Assembly: GCA_964034945.1 (NCBI GenBank)
Contig: OZ035963.1
Span: 36,146,361-36,210,360 of the forward strand
Direction: 5' to 3'
Length of the DNA: 64,000 bases
Source: Chrysopilus asiliformis
Lineage: Eukaryota > Arthropoda > Insecta > Diptera > Rhagionidae
The position numbers and the translations under genes are program-made. The notes under the pieces are model-generated. The model was not told the DNA's origin. It searched no databases and was given only the letters and a program-made list of their open reading frames with translations. This document shows positions 38,908-49,800 of the stretch, one piece after another; position 1 is the stretch's first letter; each line of letters starts with the position of its first letter.

Positions 38908-39499
38908 ATGTCATCTCGAAAAACCGCAGGTCGCCGCGGCACGACAAAGAAACGCGCACAGCGAGCGACGTCGAATGTATTTGCTATGTTTGATCAGGCT
39001 CAGATTGCTGAGTTTAAAGAAGCTTTTAATATGATTGATCAAAACAGAGATGGCTTTGTCGAAAAGGAGGATCTCCATGATATGTTAGCTTCGCTAGGTA
39101 AAAATCCTTCAGATGAATATCTTGAGGCAATGATGAATGAAGCGCCCGGCCCAATTAACTTCACTATGTTTTTAACTTTGTTCGGAGAACGTCTACAGGG
39201 CACTGATCCTGAGGATGTGATAAAAAATGCTTTCGGATGTTTTGATGAAGATAATAATGGCGTGTTGTCAGAAGAACGACTTAGAGAACTACTAACTACA
39301 ATGGGTGATCGATTTACTGATGAAGATGTAAGCCTTTGCTTCAATATATACATATTTGTTTAATCTCACTTAATTTTTTTTTAATACAATCTAGGTTGAT
39401 GAAATGTTCCGAGAAGCACCAATTAAAAATGGCCTCTTCGATTACATCGAATTCACAAGGATTTTGAAACATGGTGCCAAGGACAAGGATGAGCAATAA
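38908..39499 (+). CDS. sqh: Myosin II regulatory light chain (spaghetti squash type), complete
   Basis: Regulatory light chain of non-muscle myosin II; it binds the IQ motif of the heavy chain and controls filament assembly, cytokinesis and cell-shape change. Exons 38908-39327 and 39395-39499 with a 67-bp GT-AG intron, 174 aa, the length known for Drosophila Sqh. The N-terminus has the basic kinase site [15 protein letters not shown]; the Thr-Ser pair (21-22 counting Met, 20-21 in the usual numbering) is the MLCK/Rho-kinase target. EF-hand 1 has the cation loop [12 protein letters not shown]; later EF-hands are degenerate. The C-terminus is [23 protein letters not shown] acceptor-like sequence just before the ATG suggests a 5' UTR intron. 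No lesion seen. Confidence 0.97.
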
Positions 39500-40479
39500 T
39501 TATAAAAAAAATATATATTCGTCAAGTTTTTGTAGGGCTGTATTTTTTCATACCCCCCACTTTATATTTATAATTTTCCTTGCATTTAGCTCCCAAAAAT
39601 TAAGGTCATAATTTACTATATATGAGGTGGGTAGTTAAATATTCCAATTAACATTTAAAGTTTTGTATCAAAAAATGTATTAAATACTTTAAAATTGAAT
39701 ATGTTTTTATATTTTAAGAAACACAAATCAGTCTTTTCTGGGTAGAGGCGGGAGTGTAACTCTAATTTTGTCAACATTAGAATTTTTAAAAGGGCTTGCA
39801 TCGGGGTTATAGATATGGTCTACTACACCAACATTATAAATATATAATTTTCTGTTTTAACCAAATAGAAACTTGCAACAAGTAGACAAATGCAATTTAG
39901 CAGCGGATTTCCGATTAGCAGCCATTATTTAGTGGTGTGACATTTATGTCACAAGTCCATAGAATTTGATGCTCCTGTGATGGAGTTGTGACTATTCATC
40001 GGTCACTGAACTTTGTTGCCTGGAAGAGTTATGTAATATCATTCTAAACACATTTTGCCTTGATACATTTTTCGAGAAAACTGCAAAAAACTTTCGTTGC
40101 CTTGATATTTTCGAGAAGTCTCTAGCTCAATCTTTTCGAAAGTTGTGGTGTTCACGGACGGACGGATATGCGAAAATCAAAATATTTCGTTATACCACAC
40201 ACCCTGGGGTGTGTTCCGAAACGCCGCAGTAAAGTTTACCGTGAACCTGTTAAAGTTTAAGCAGCGGTGCGTTCTTTGATACTCGAGTAAAGTTTAGGTT
40301 GGGGTTGTTAAACTGTCAAAGTAAAATTTTTACTCGAGGTTATCCTTTGTACAACCAAGCTTTTTTACGAACGTCTATTATCAACCGGGGGTTTACACAC
40401 CCCAAACCAAATTTCTCGTAATACCTAAAAAAATTACTGTATATTTACCGAAATTTACAATCAATGTTGATAAAACGGG
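39500..40479. other. sqh downstream region and repeat debris
   Basis: sqh 3' UTR and spacer. 40060-40330 has a short GGACGGACGGATATGCG patch resembling a decayed mini-me microsatellite, and words such as AAAGTTTA repeated. No gene. Confidence 0.4.
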
Positions 40480-40850
40480 CTCCGACAAGGGGATATATTT
40501 GCTTGCATCCTTTTCAACCTGGGATTGGAGAAGGTGATCCGCGACTTGGAAATTGCGACAAGAGGAACTATCCTCTACAAGTCGATACAACTCCTGACAT
40601 ACGCAGACATTGACATCATGGGCAGATCAACTCGAGCTGTAAAAGAAGCTTTTAATGTGCCGCCCAGTCTGGGGCTGCACATTAACGAAAGCAAAACTAA
40701 GTATATGCTAGCATGGTCAGCGTCAAATCAACCATCGGACATTGGGCAAAGTATGCGGGTAGGAAATCACAACCTTGAAGTTCCACGAACCTAAATATGA
40801 CATTTTGTCCACCTTGGAAGTAAAAATATAAACGAATTATCCAACGGACC
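40480..40850 (+). pseudogene. RTE-like LINE reverse-transcriptase fragment
   Basis: Frame begins at about 40500 with FNLGLEKVIRDLEIATRGTI and passes through YKSIQLLTYADIDIMGRS, LGLHINESKTKYM and RVGNHNLEV. This is the RT palm and thumb region of an RTE/CR1-type LINE. The catalytic YADD reads YADI because one Asp codon is missing. Stops follow near 40792. Inactive. Confidence 0.82.
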
Positions 40851-42213
40851 GAAATACATTGGTTTGTTTACGAATTACCGAGATTTTTTCAAGGGGCCGG
40901 CAAATTTATATGAATTAGCGGGATATACGAGCTACGAATTACCGGGGTTCTACTGTAGTTTTCTACAATTTTATTGAAAACGGTTTGGAATATCAAAAAA
41001 TTTGAGTTCCGGCGGCTTTCAGAAAGAAATTTCTGAATTTGGTGTCGTAGTGTAAACGGTTGTACAACATGAATTTATTGTCGAAGAAAAAAATTCGTGG
41101 AATAAAGTGTCAGAGGCAAATGATTCCTTACACCTCAAATATAGTCTATTTCCCTACATTTTCGTGTTTCACCATACATTTATATATTTTTCCGTTATCA
41201 AGATATTTTAGATTTTGTAAAAAATATTTGATGTTTTAATGTAAACTAATGCGTGTTTTCGGTTTTAGCCTTCTGACGCCTGAAGTGAAAAAAACTGTAC
41301 GATTTTCCCACTTTAGAGTCAAATCACTCTGACAACTGTTGTTCGAGTATTGGCTTTCTCCGCTGCTCACATTTTTAGTGGAAGCCGAATGACTCCAATA
41401 AACGGACAGTCGTTATTTTGAATTGCAAGACCGGCAAAAATAATTGTGGAGCAAGGAAAAGTTTAAAGTGTTCATGTGTAAATATTTATGCGTTAATTCA
41501 AGGCATAAACAGATGCTGAAAATTTTCAAAAATGCTGAAAATGATATTTTTATGCAAATCGTACACGATTTGATTAAAAGTTTTTGTTAAATTCTGAACT
41601 GCTCAAGTTCTAGAAATTCGATTATTTTTGTGTTGATTCAGTTTCAACTCCGTGAGAGAAGAAAGTCGAACAACCTTTTCACTGTTCTACGTTATTGCTA
41701 CACTTGGTTCCATAAATAACAAAGCCCGCATAGTTAGAACAATCTCCATATCTTCAGTTTTTGATTCTGCAGCATCATACTCATCTAATTCTTGAAAAAA
41801 GTCTTCAATTACAGCAAAAACTTAGTCCAAAAATTTATGGCAGTCAACCAGTCGGAAAATTTTATCAGTTCTTCACTCCGGCAAATTCAAACAGGGGTCA
41901 TCATTCTTGGAAGCTAGACTTGCCCCGGAGTGATCACTCCTATATTCATTATATTCATCGGGTTATTGTATGAATTGCGCAGCGACATAAATTTTGTATA
42001 AGAAAGTAATGTGTTGTTGACATCGAATTTTGTCAAATCTTACCGATATCCATATATCACTTTACGTGAATTCGGATGCCCATGAACTCACGTGTAGTTG
42101 GTTTTGTGAGTTTTATTAACATCTACATGGATTCGTGTGTCGCGTAATCACGTGGAACAAGCAGAAAAAATCATGCAATTCATACAGCTTCACTAAGTGC
42201 TACGATTTCACAA
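40851..42213. other. Repeat debris and unassigned sequence
   Basis: 41249-41440 is a copy of the repeat at 20108-20150 and 21050-21240 (GCGTGTTTTCG and GCTCACATTTTTAGTGGAAG). A minus-strand acidic frame near 41745-41860 (VFAVIEDFFQELDEYDAAES) could be a transposase N-terminus but is too short to call. Confidence 0.4.
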
Positions 42214-42956
42214 TAGGGATCAACATCGTTCATAAAACCTCGATATATCGAAAATCGATGTTTTTTTTAAGGCGACATCGATGTCAAAAAACATCGATAC
42301 CTCGATGTTTTTCCGATGTTTTGAAAAAGTTAAATTTAACAAATAATTTACCCACCTGGCAGATGCTTTACTGTGGGTGGAGTGCACCCAAGTAGAATTA
42401 ACACGGTTTTAATTCTTCTTATACGTTGAACCACCAAAAACCCGTTAGTTTTCGAGATATTCGTAAAAAACTATTTTTTTTTAAATACCGGCATATCTTC
42501 ATAACGGAGTTCTAGTAAAAGACATAAATGTAGCAAATTTTATTGTCTCCTTTGTAATACATAAGACTACTGGAAAATTGTTAGTTTCGGAATAAATCGC
42601 AAAAAACCGCCTAGTTTTTAAAAAGCCGCCGTTTTGGCTACTTCCGGTTAACTGATTTCCACATCAGGACCAAACTTCTCTGTAAAATTTCAGTAGAAAG
42701 ATGAAACCGAAAATTGATACCAAAGAAAATTTAAACAAATTTTTATGTAGATATATTAAATCTATCTAAAAACTAGTCCCTTTAGTCCTAAACCTAGTTT
42801 CTCTACTAATTTTATGAAGAGTAATGTTCTAACATCGTGGATAGCAACATCGATACCTTGATATATCGACCTATTCAACATCGAGGTTAAACCTCGATAT
42901 TTTTCAACGATACCTCGATGTTTTGCAAACATCGAGGGGTATCGTTGGCATCCCTA
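42214..42956. mobile_element. TAGGGAT-ended element with nested family X fragment
   Basis: Ends TAGGGATCAACATCG and the inverse of TAGGGATGCCAACGAT. Multiple CATCGATACCTCGATGTTTT-like subterminal repeats at both ends, typical of hAT non-autonomous elements. TSD not resolved. 42410-42700 is a family X fragment. Confidence 0.7.
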
Positions 42957-43896
42957 TTTTACATGTAAGTACATAAATTACAGAAATATATGAGGCAAAT
43001 TATTTGAGTGCGTTTTATGAATTGGTACTTTATTTTTTTTCTCTTATTGTATTTTCATTTTCTAGATGAAGTAAGGAAAGTTTTCTTTGATGATATGTTT
43101 GTTTTCTAGACATCCAGAAAATTATATTCTTCTTGATATTATCTATTATCTTGAATCTTCAAATTGGGTCAACAAAGGACGTTATGTTCTGTTATTATTC
43201 AGATGATATCATTATCAGCAGCAGTACATGTACTTTTGTGAACAACGGAAATGAGAAAAAGCTTTTTTAAGCTCCACTGAGTGTACTGAGGCAAGCTAGT
43301 TGAAGCATGCGCACACTCACTGTAATTTTATAGACGTTAATAGAAATGACAACAAAAACAAAAGTATCTGAATTGCTATTTTATCGATGACTTCTAACAA
43401 CTTTCGGGCGTTGAAATTTTGCTTCTATTTGTTATGCCGCAAAAATACAGGGTAAAAAACTTGTCAGCTTGATTTGCCAATAACAGTTTAATACAATAAA
43501 ACTCCCGGTTTGTTATTTATACATACATTTAACATATATTGTGTAAAAGTAACCGTTTAGACTAAAAGTATTTTTGAGTTTGTTTTTCGATCGTCTTACT
43601 GCGTGCTATATGTTGCGGCATGTGAAAGTATTTTATACGGCGATGTAGATGTGGATTTATCCATAGTGGTAATTGACTAAATAAATGAGTGAAAAATATG
43701 TTCTATCATGTGTCATAAAGAACTGAAGATTGTTGCAACCGCATCCGTACTACTGTGGAATAATCGATACTGGCCCACTCTTTAAATTTTGTTGGAAATC
43801 TTCTATTTGAATCAAAAGCGCAGCTTACAACTTTTATTTACTATAGCTACGTAATAGAATTGTTTTTATGCCCAAGAACTGATTCTCTTGACTACA
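42957..43896. other. Unassigned stretch upstream of exon 43897
   Basis: Possible promoter or intron of the unrecognised gene. No element boundaries seen. Confidence 0.35.
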
Positions 43897-46800
43897 ATGC
43901 TCTCTTATATATTACCTATGGAAGAGAAATCTTCAACGTCACCTCGAAATTTAAACTTAAATCTAGATTTGAATGCTGGAGATGCGACACAAGGGGGAAT
44001 TTTATCATCGATGGCACCGGAAAATGTAAACAGCAACCGCAATGGAAGTGAAAAAACTTGTGATAAGAATGTGGATTCGGTATCCCAGTTTGCCAACACA
44101 ACTGCTGCACCACGTGACCTAAAATTCGGTCATAATTTAAGACAGCAACAGCTATCAGCAGACCGAAATAAATTTGAAACCAATGATGGGATTACCAATA
44201 TTTCGGAAACTGTTAGTGACATTGAAAATTGTAAAAATATAACCAAAAAAGGAAAATTAAGTCGGGTTGGAAATAAAAATGTCAACCTTAAACGGTAAGA
44301 TTATCTCCAGTAAAATTTTATAAAAACAAAATCCAAACTAAATTTTTCGAATTTAATTGAACTTAAGTAGGTACTTATGATTATAATTTTTTCCTTTTGA
44401 GTAATTTCGGGCTACAGGTCACATTGGCATATTTACTTTTGTTTTTCTCAAACCCTTTCCATTCAAGTACCATAAAGCTAGCATCAGACGAGCACACAAA
44501 ACCTTAACACGTGTGATGACTGACGTCACGAAAAAAACTCAAAACACATTTCAAACACATCTGACACGACACGTCCTTACACTTGAAATGTGTTGTTATC
44601 AGACGGTGTGAAACGTCTCAAAAGGTGTGATGATGGAAGACGTGTGACAGCAGTCGAAATCGTCTGATTTGCTATAACACACTGATTTGCTATCAGACGG
44701 TGTGATAGCTCTCTGACATTTTGTGTATTTATCTCAAGCAATTTTGACAAGCAATTGTGCGGAATTTTCAATTTGTGAAGAAAAATAAAATAAAATTAAA
44801 ATGTCAAAAAGGAAATATGAGGAGATGATGGATATGGCGATTTTGGCAGCCTATATTGTGGAAAGCAGTGACGACGACGACGACGAGTCAATGGGTCGAA
44901 AGCGCAGTTGTTGGACAAAGGATTGAGTGTCGCGTCGCGAGAAGGAGGGTTTCTTTGCCAAATTGATGGTGGAATTGCGCTCTGAAGAACCCGAATTGTA
45001 TCGGAATTTCTCACGGATGTCGGCCGGTCAATTCGATAATTTGCTAACAATTGGTGAAGTCGCAGATAGAAACATAACAAAAGCTGTAATTGAAACCCCG
45101 TTTGGTGATATGGCATTATTTGAAGTTTAATCGAACAGCGAACAGTTGTATCAAAATTCCACTTTGAAGTCAAACTTTTCAATAAGATTTTTTTAAAATT
45201 CTCCGAATCGGATTTTGATGTATGGGAGTTTTATGTAGAATCATATCCTAAACAACTTTTGTTCTTGCACTTTTTTGATAAGATGCACCGTTTTTAAGAT
45301 ATTCGCTATAACACAGTGCGTGGGAAATGGCACGAATTCATGCCAGTTTACACATTGGGACATTTTCCCACAGTCTTAACACAGACCGAAAAATGTCAAA
45401 ACACATACCACGTTTTACACAGGGTTATCAGACGGAGGCAAAATTCGTTTAACACACGTCAAAAAAATTGTCGTAACACAGGTTATCACACGGTGTGTAA
45501 ACAAAAATTCTGTCACAATTTAAGTTATCAGACGGTGTTAACTGGTGTTACAATTTTGTGACGTCAAAATTACGTCAGTCATCACACGTGTTAAGGTTTT
45601 GTGTGCTCGTCTGATGCTAGCTTAAGTCTCATGGCCACAATCGAACACACTTTAGAGTCAAATCACTGACAAAAAATGCGGAACTGAAAAAATGCGGAAC
45701 TGGAATTTGGTTTTTCATAGGAATTATCAAGTTTCGATCCCGAGAAACTGATGGCTGAATATCATCAGAGTAACGCCATCCATAGATCTCAGTTAGTAAC
45801 CTGACCACGAATATATGGACGAGTTCATATTTATCTATATAAGTCAATTACGAATCAGCTTTTTTACTCGTGAATTATACTGTTAGAGTAAATGTTTTTA
45901 ATCGAACTCACTGACTTGGTGGGTGATTTTTGGCTTATTAGCAGTGGAAATTCTAAATGTTGATTCTGAAACAAGTATTGGTTCTAGAATTAATTCTAAA
46001 TATCATTGTTCCAATTGAAATTTTTTTTAAGTATTCAATTGTGGCCATAAGATATCTGGGATTAGAATGGGAATGGTTTCGAGAGAAACAAAATAATGCA
46101 AATATTCCAAAGTGACTTAGGCCCGTTTGCTGAAACAAGTCATAGCGTCTTATGTTCAACTTAAATTATTTAAGACCCAGAATTTCTATGGTTTAAGTAG
46201 GCTAAGCACAACTTAAATTGTTATGACTTGTTTCAGCAAACGGGCCTTAGTGCCGTTTGCACCAACGAGACTTAGCAACTTATGTACAACCATAACTTAA
46301 TTTTTTAAGAATAGTACGCGCAAACGGGCCTTAGAGTCCGAAATTATTCTTAAATACTTACTTGAAGTCTAAAATTTTAAGCAAATATCTAGTTGACCAA
46401 TGGCTTCAATATTTAAAAAGTTTTCTTGAAGTACATCTCTTTTCACGCGATACATACACTCTCAAAAAAATCCGGGGACAAATTAACACCGCCTTAAAAC
46501 ATAGCTAAAAATAAGGACCTCGCAATGTTTTTCAGGAAATTTTTTTTTTTGACATTCCTGTTTTCAGGAGTTAAAAATTCACTTTTTATGATTTTCCAAG
46601 TGAAACCTAGTCCATACTTAATACAAATCTATTACAGAATATGATAAATTTGTATTTCAAAGTTGTTTTCGGTTGCTATTTTGCAAATTTTAACTAAATT
46701 GAAGAAAAGTGTTACAGTTTTTTGTATTATAAACAATATAAATGATTCTCTAGATGTTGTTTCAACATTTGAAATATCATTTGTGCGGTATTTCAGCATT

Positions 46801-49800
46801 TTTTTTTGCACTTTTGATTACATAGGAAATTTAACACATAAAATTTATAACAGCTTCTCTCTGTCTAGCAGGTACTTTCTTCTAGCAATATATGTGCGGA
46901 ATGCAATTTTAATTAGTTTCGAATAAAAGAAATACCATTAAAAGTAACCGCTTTTGGTTTCATTTATTTCGCCCGAATAAACTCACTTTTCGTTTCCACG
47001 TCCGAAATGGGTGGCGGATTTTTTGACATTTCGAGGTGAGAAATTTCACGGTGAAATTCTCCCGTATTTGTGATCACAATACCAAATAATGAGAAAACTC
47101 ACTTATTCAGTTTTCTCACGCAAAAAATTTTCTCACTTGGCAATCACAATACCGCTGCAGGTTCGAGTCCCAGTAGAAACATGCGAGGAAAGTTTTTAAC
47201 AACCAATATTAGAAAACACCGAAATAATCAAAACATCTTAAATGCGTGCAAAAAACAACATTTGTGAGGTAAAATTTATTAATTTTTTTAACTTTAAACC
47301 GAAAAACTGTTGTGAACTCCTTAGCCTGGAGTTCAGTTTTGTCCGAAAGGCGATGGACTCCCCCAAAGTGATCGACTCCGTTTTTTCGAAGTACACGTTC
47401 CCAAAAACTACGCGTAAAAAATTCGCAGAAAGATGGTTGGCGTACTCCAGTGTTTCCTAACCTTTTTTGGTTTGCGTTCCCGCATATATAAAAAATTTCT
47501 TTCTGTCTGTCAGTCTGTGTACAAGATTTCACAAAAATTAATATAGCTAGAGCCATGAAATTTTATAGGCATATTTGGTCATGGAATGGGACTATCCTAT
47601 AAACTTTTGGTGGAAATCCGTTAACCGGAAGTAACCAAAATGGCGGCTTTTTAAAAATCGCGAATTGGTTTTTCTCAATTTACTCCGAAACTGCCCATTT
47701 TTAGTAGTGTTAAGTATGACAAAACCTGGAGAAAATAAAAATTCCTACACTTTTGTTAGAACTCGATATCTCAAACTGTTATCGAGATACACCGTTATTT
47801 AAAAAAATGGTTTTTTGCTTACTGTATATGTGAGATGAATTAATGAGAATGGCATTCTGCACAATTTTGTCTTTTATCGTTATCCATTATCTTTTACCGT
47901 TATTGAGATATTTTTATTCAAATGTAAAAAATATATTTTTGCGAATTACTTGCAAACTAATAGTTTTTCGAAAAAAAATTTGAAAAACGAATTAAAGGCA
48001 ATAAAATTTTCCACATTTTTACCTTTTACCGTAAATTGATATCTTTTACCGTTCCCAAGTTATCTCAAATTTTGTACGTTTTTGAGGTCGTCTTTGGTTG
48101 ACAAAACGATAGGGCTATAGCGTAAATTGCGCAGGGTCGTAGATTTTGTGGAAGGAAGTTTTGTGTTGGCCACAACTGATATTTTTCTACAAGTAATCCA
48201 TTTTTAAAGCTCGACCGTTGATCAATTTATGAAATATACTTGTTTCCTTGGGTTACTCGGTCATCGAATTAAACTAATGAATCCTTTTTAGAACATTTTT
48301 ATTGAATGCCTCAACGTTTCGCCTACTGTCGTCAGGCGTCTTCAGGAGGACTTTTGTTCTGCCAATACACTTTGTTGTTATTACAATTTATTTTAACAAA
48401 AAAAAATTTTTACTTACAATTAATATAAATAACAAGAACAAAATGTACATGTATCACTTTTTCACCAATAATAATTAAATAAAACAATGAACAGTGAAAC
48501 ACAGAAATTAAATAAATAAATTAATTAAAGTTTAAATTGTCGATATTGTTAAAATATTGTGTCCAGAATCGGGACCTCCGCCTTTGTCAATGTTAAAAAA
48601 CTTTTTGTGTAAAATTTAAACATTATTGCTCAATTTCTCTTTAGGAGAGCACTGTAAGCAGGGTTGCCAGTTTGGGCGATTTATCGCGAATTGGGCTATC
48701 TTTTTCGTGATTTTGCGATAATCTTTTTGAAAAAATCGCAAATCGCAAATTGGGCGACTTCAAAAAATCGTTTGGGCGATATTGGGCTATCTTTGAAAAA
48801 TATCTTTCCTTTCAAAATTGTACGTCATTTGCCGAATTTTTCCCACTATTTACAATCAAAGTTCGGAACGCACACCCGATATCTAAATGGACGCACTCAT
48901 CCTTCCATTTAGCATATGCTTGTTTGGCTAAAATTACTCTTTTGCTAGTGGCAATAGAGCAATTTACTTTTAGCGATCGGTAACTAAGCAAAACAGCGAA
49001 ATGGATGCACCCACTGTCATTTTCGCTTTCGGTTTTCTAGCTGCGGCTGTGTCAGTGGCAAAATGGGAAAATGGTCCAAATATAAGAAATATCACAGAAA
49101 GGAATGGGAAAGTTTGCCGTGTTTATACCCGTATGGTGAAACCAAAGGGTATATTAACTTTGCCTTACCGTTTGTAACGCCAAGATCCCGTCATCACACA
49201 CAAAAATGAATTACACCAGTGTGTTTAGAATGATAAAAAAAAATAATTTTTCCATGTCCGTCCGTCCGCCCGTCTGTCTGTCTGTGGCGCGGATTGCGGG
49301 CGCACGGATTGAGCTAGAGACTTGAAATTTTGCGCAGATCCGTTTTTCGTAAAATGCGAGGCTAAGTTCGTTAATGGGCAAAAATGGACCATTAGGGGGG
49401 GTACCCCCCATAGGAACGAAAATGTTTTTCGCGAATATCTCAAAAACTGTGCATCCTATAAAAAAAAGTGCAAGAACAAAAGTTATTTAGAATATGATTC
49501 TACATAAAACTCCCATACATCAAAATCCGATTGGAATAAATTTAAAAAAATCTTATTGGAAAGTTTGACTTCAAAGTGGAATTTTGATACAACTGTTCGA
49601 ATTTTGATACGAATATCGCCATACGGGTCTCCAATGATTGCCAGATTGGCAATTATAGCTTTTGTTATGTTTTATCATTCTAAACACACTGGTGTAATTC
49701 ATTTTTGTGTGTGATGACGGGATCTTGGCGTTACAAACGGTAAAGCAAAGTTAATATACCCTTTGGTTTCACCATACGGGTATAAAAAACATTACTTGTT

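Larger units (their letters stand above)
44476..45622 (+). mobile_element. PIF/Harbinger element, TSD TAA, with nested mini-me
   Basis: Inverted ends AGCTAGCATCAGACGAGC (continuing over 50 bp to GACTGACGT), TAA at 44473-44475 and 45623-45625. Subterminal repeats TATCAGACGGTGT occur twice on the left (about 44597, 44692) and three times on the right. Carries a broken transposase and is cut by a mini-me-like insertion from about 45069. Confidence 0.93.

Noticed and set aside
44796..45182. 128-codon minus frame
   Set aside because: Antisense shadow of the Harbinger transposase relic.
47157..47185. GGTTCGAGTCCC, a perfect tRNA B-box-like word
   Set aside because: No A box, acceptor stem or anticodon arm could be built around it; likely chance or a small fragment of a tRNA-derived repeat.
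49211..49443. Open frames of 60-80 codons inside mini-me copies (also at 72-429, 19143-19401, 57089-57337)
   Set aside because: The frames come from the shared repeat, occur on both strands, and depend on microsatellite length.
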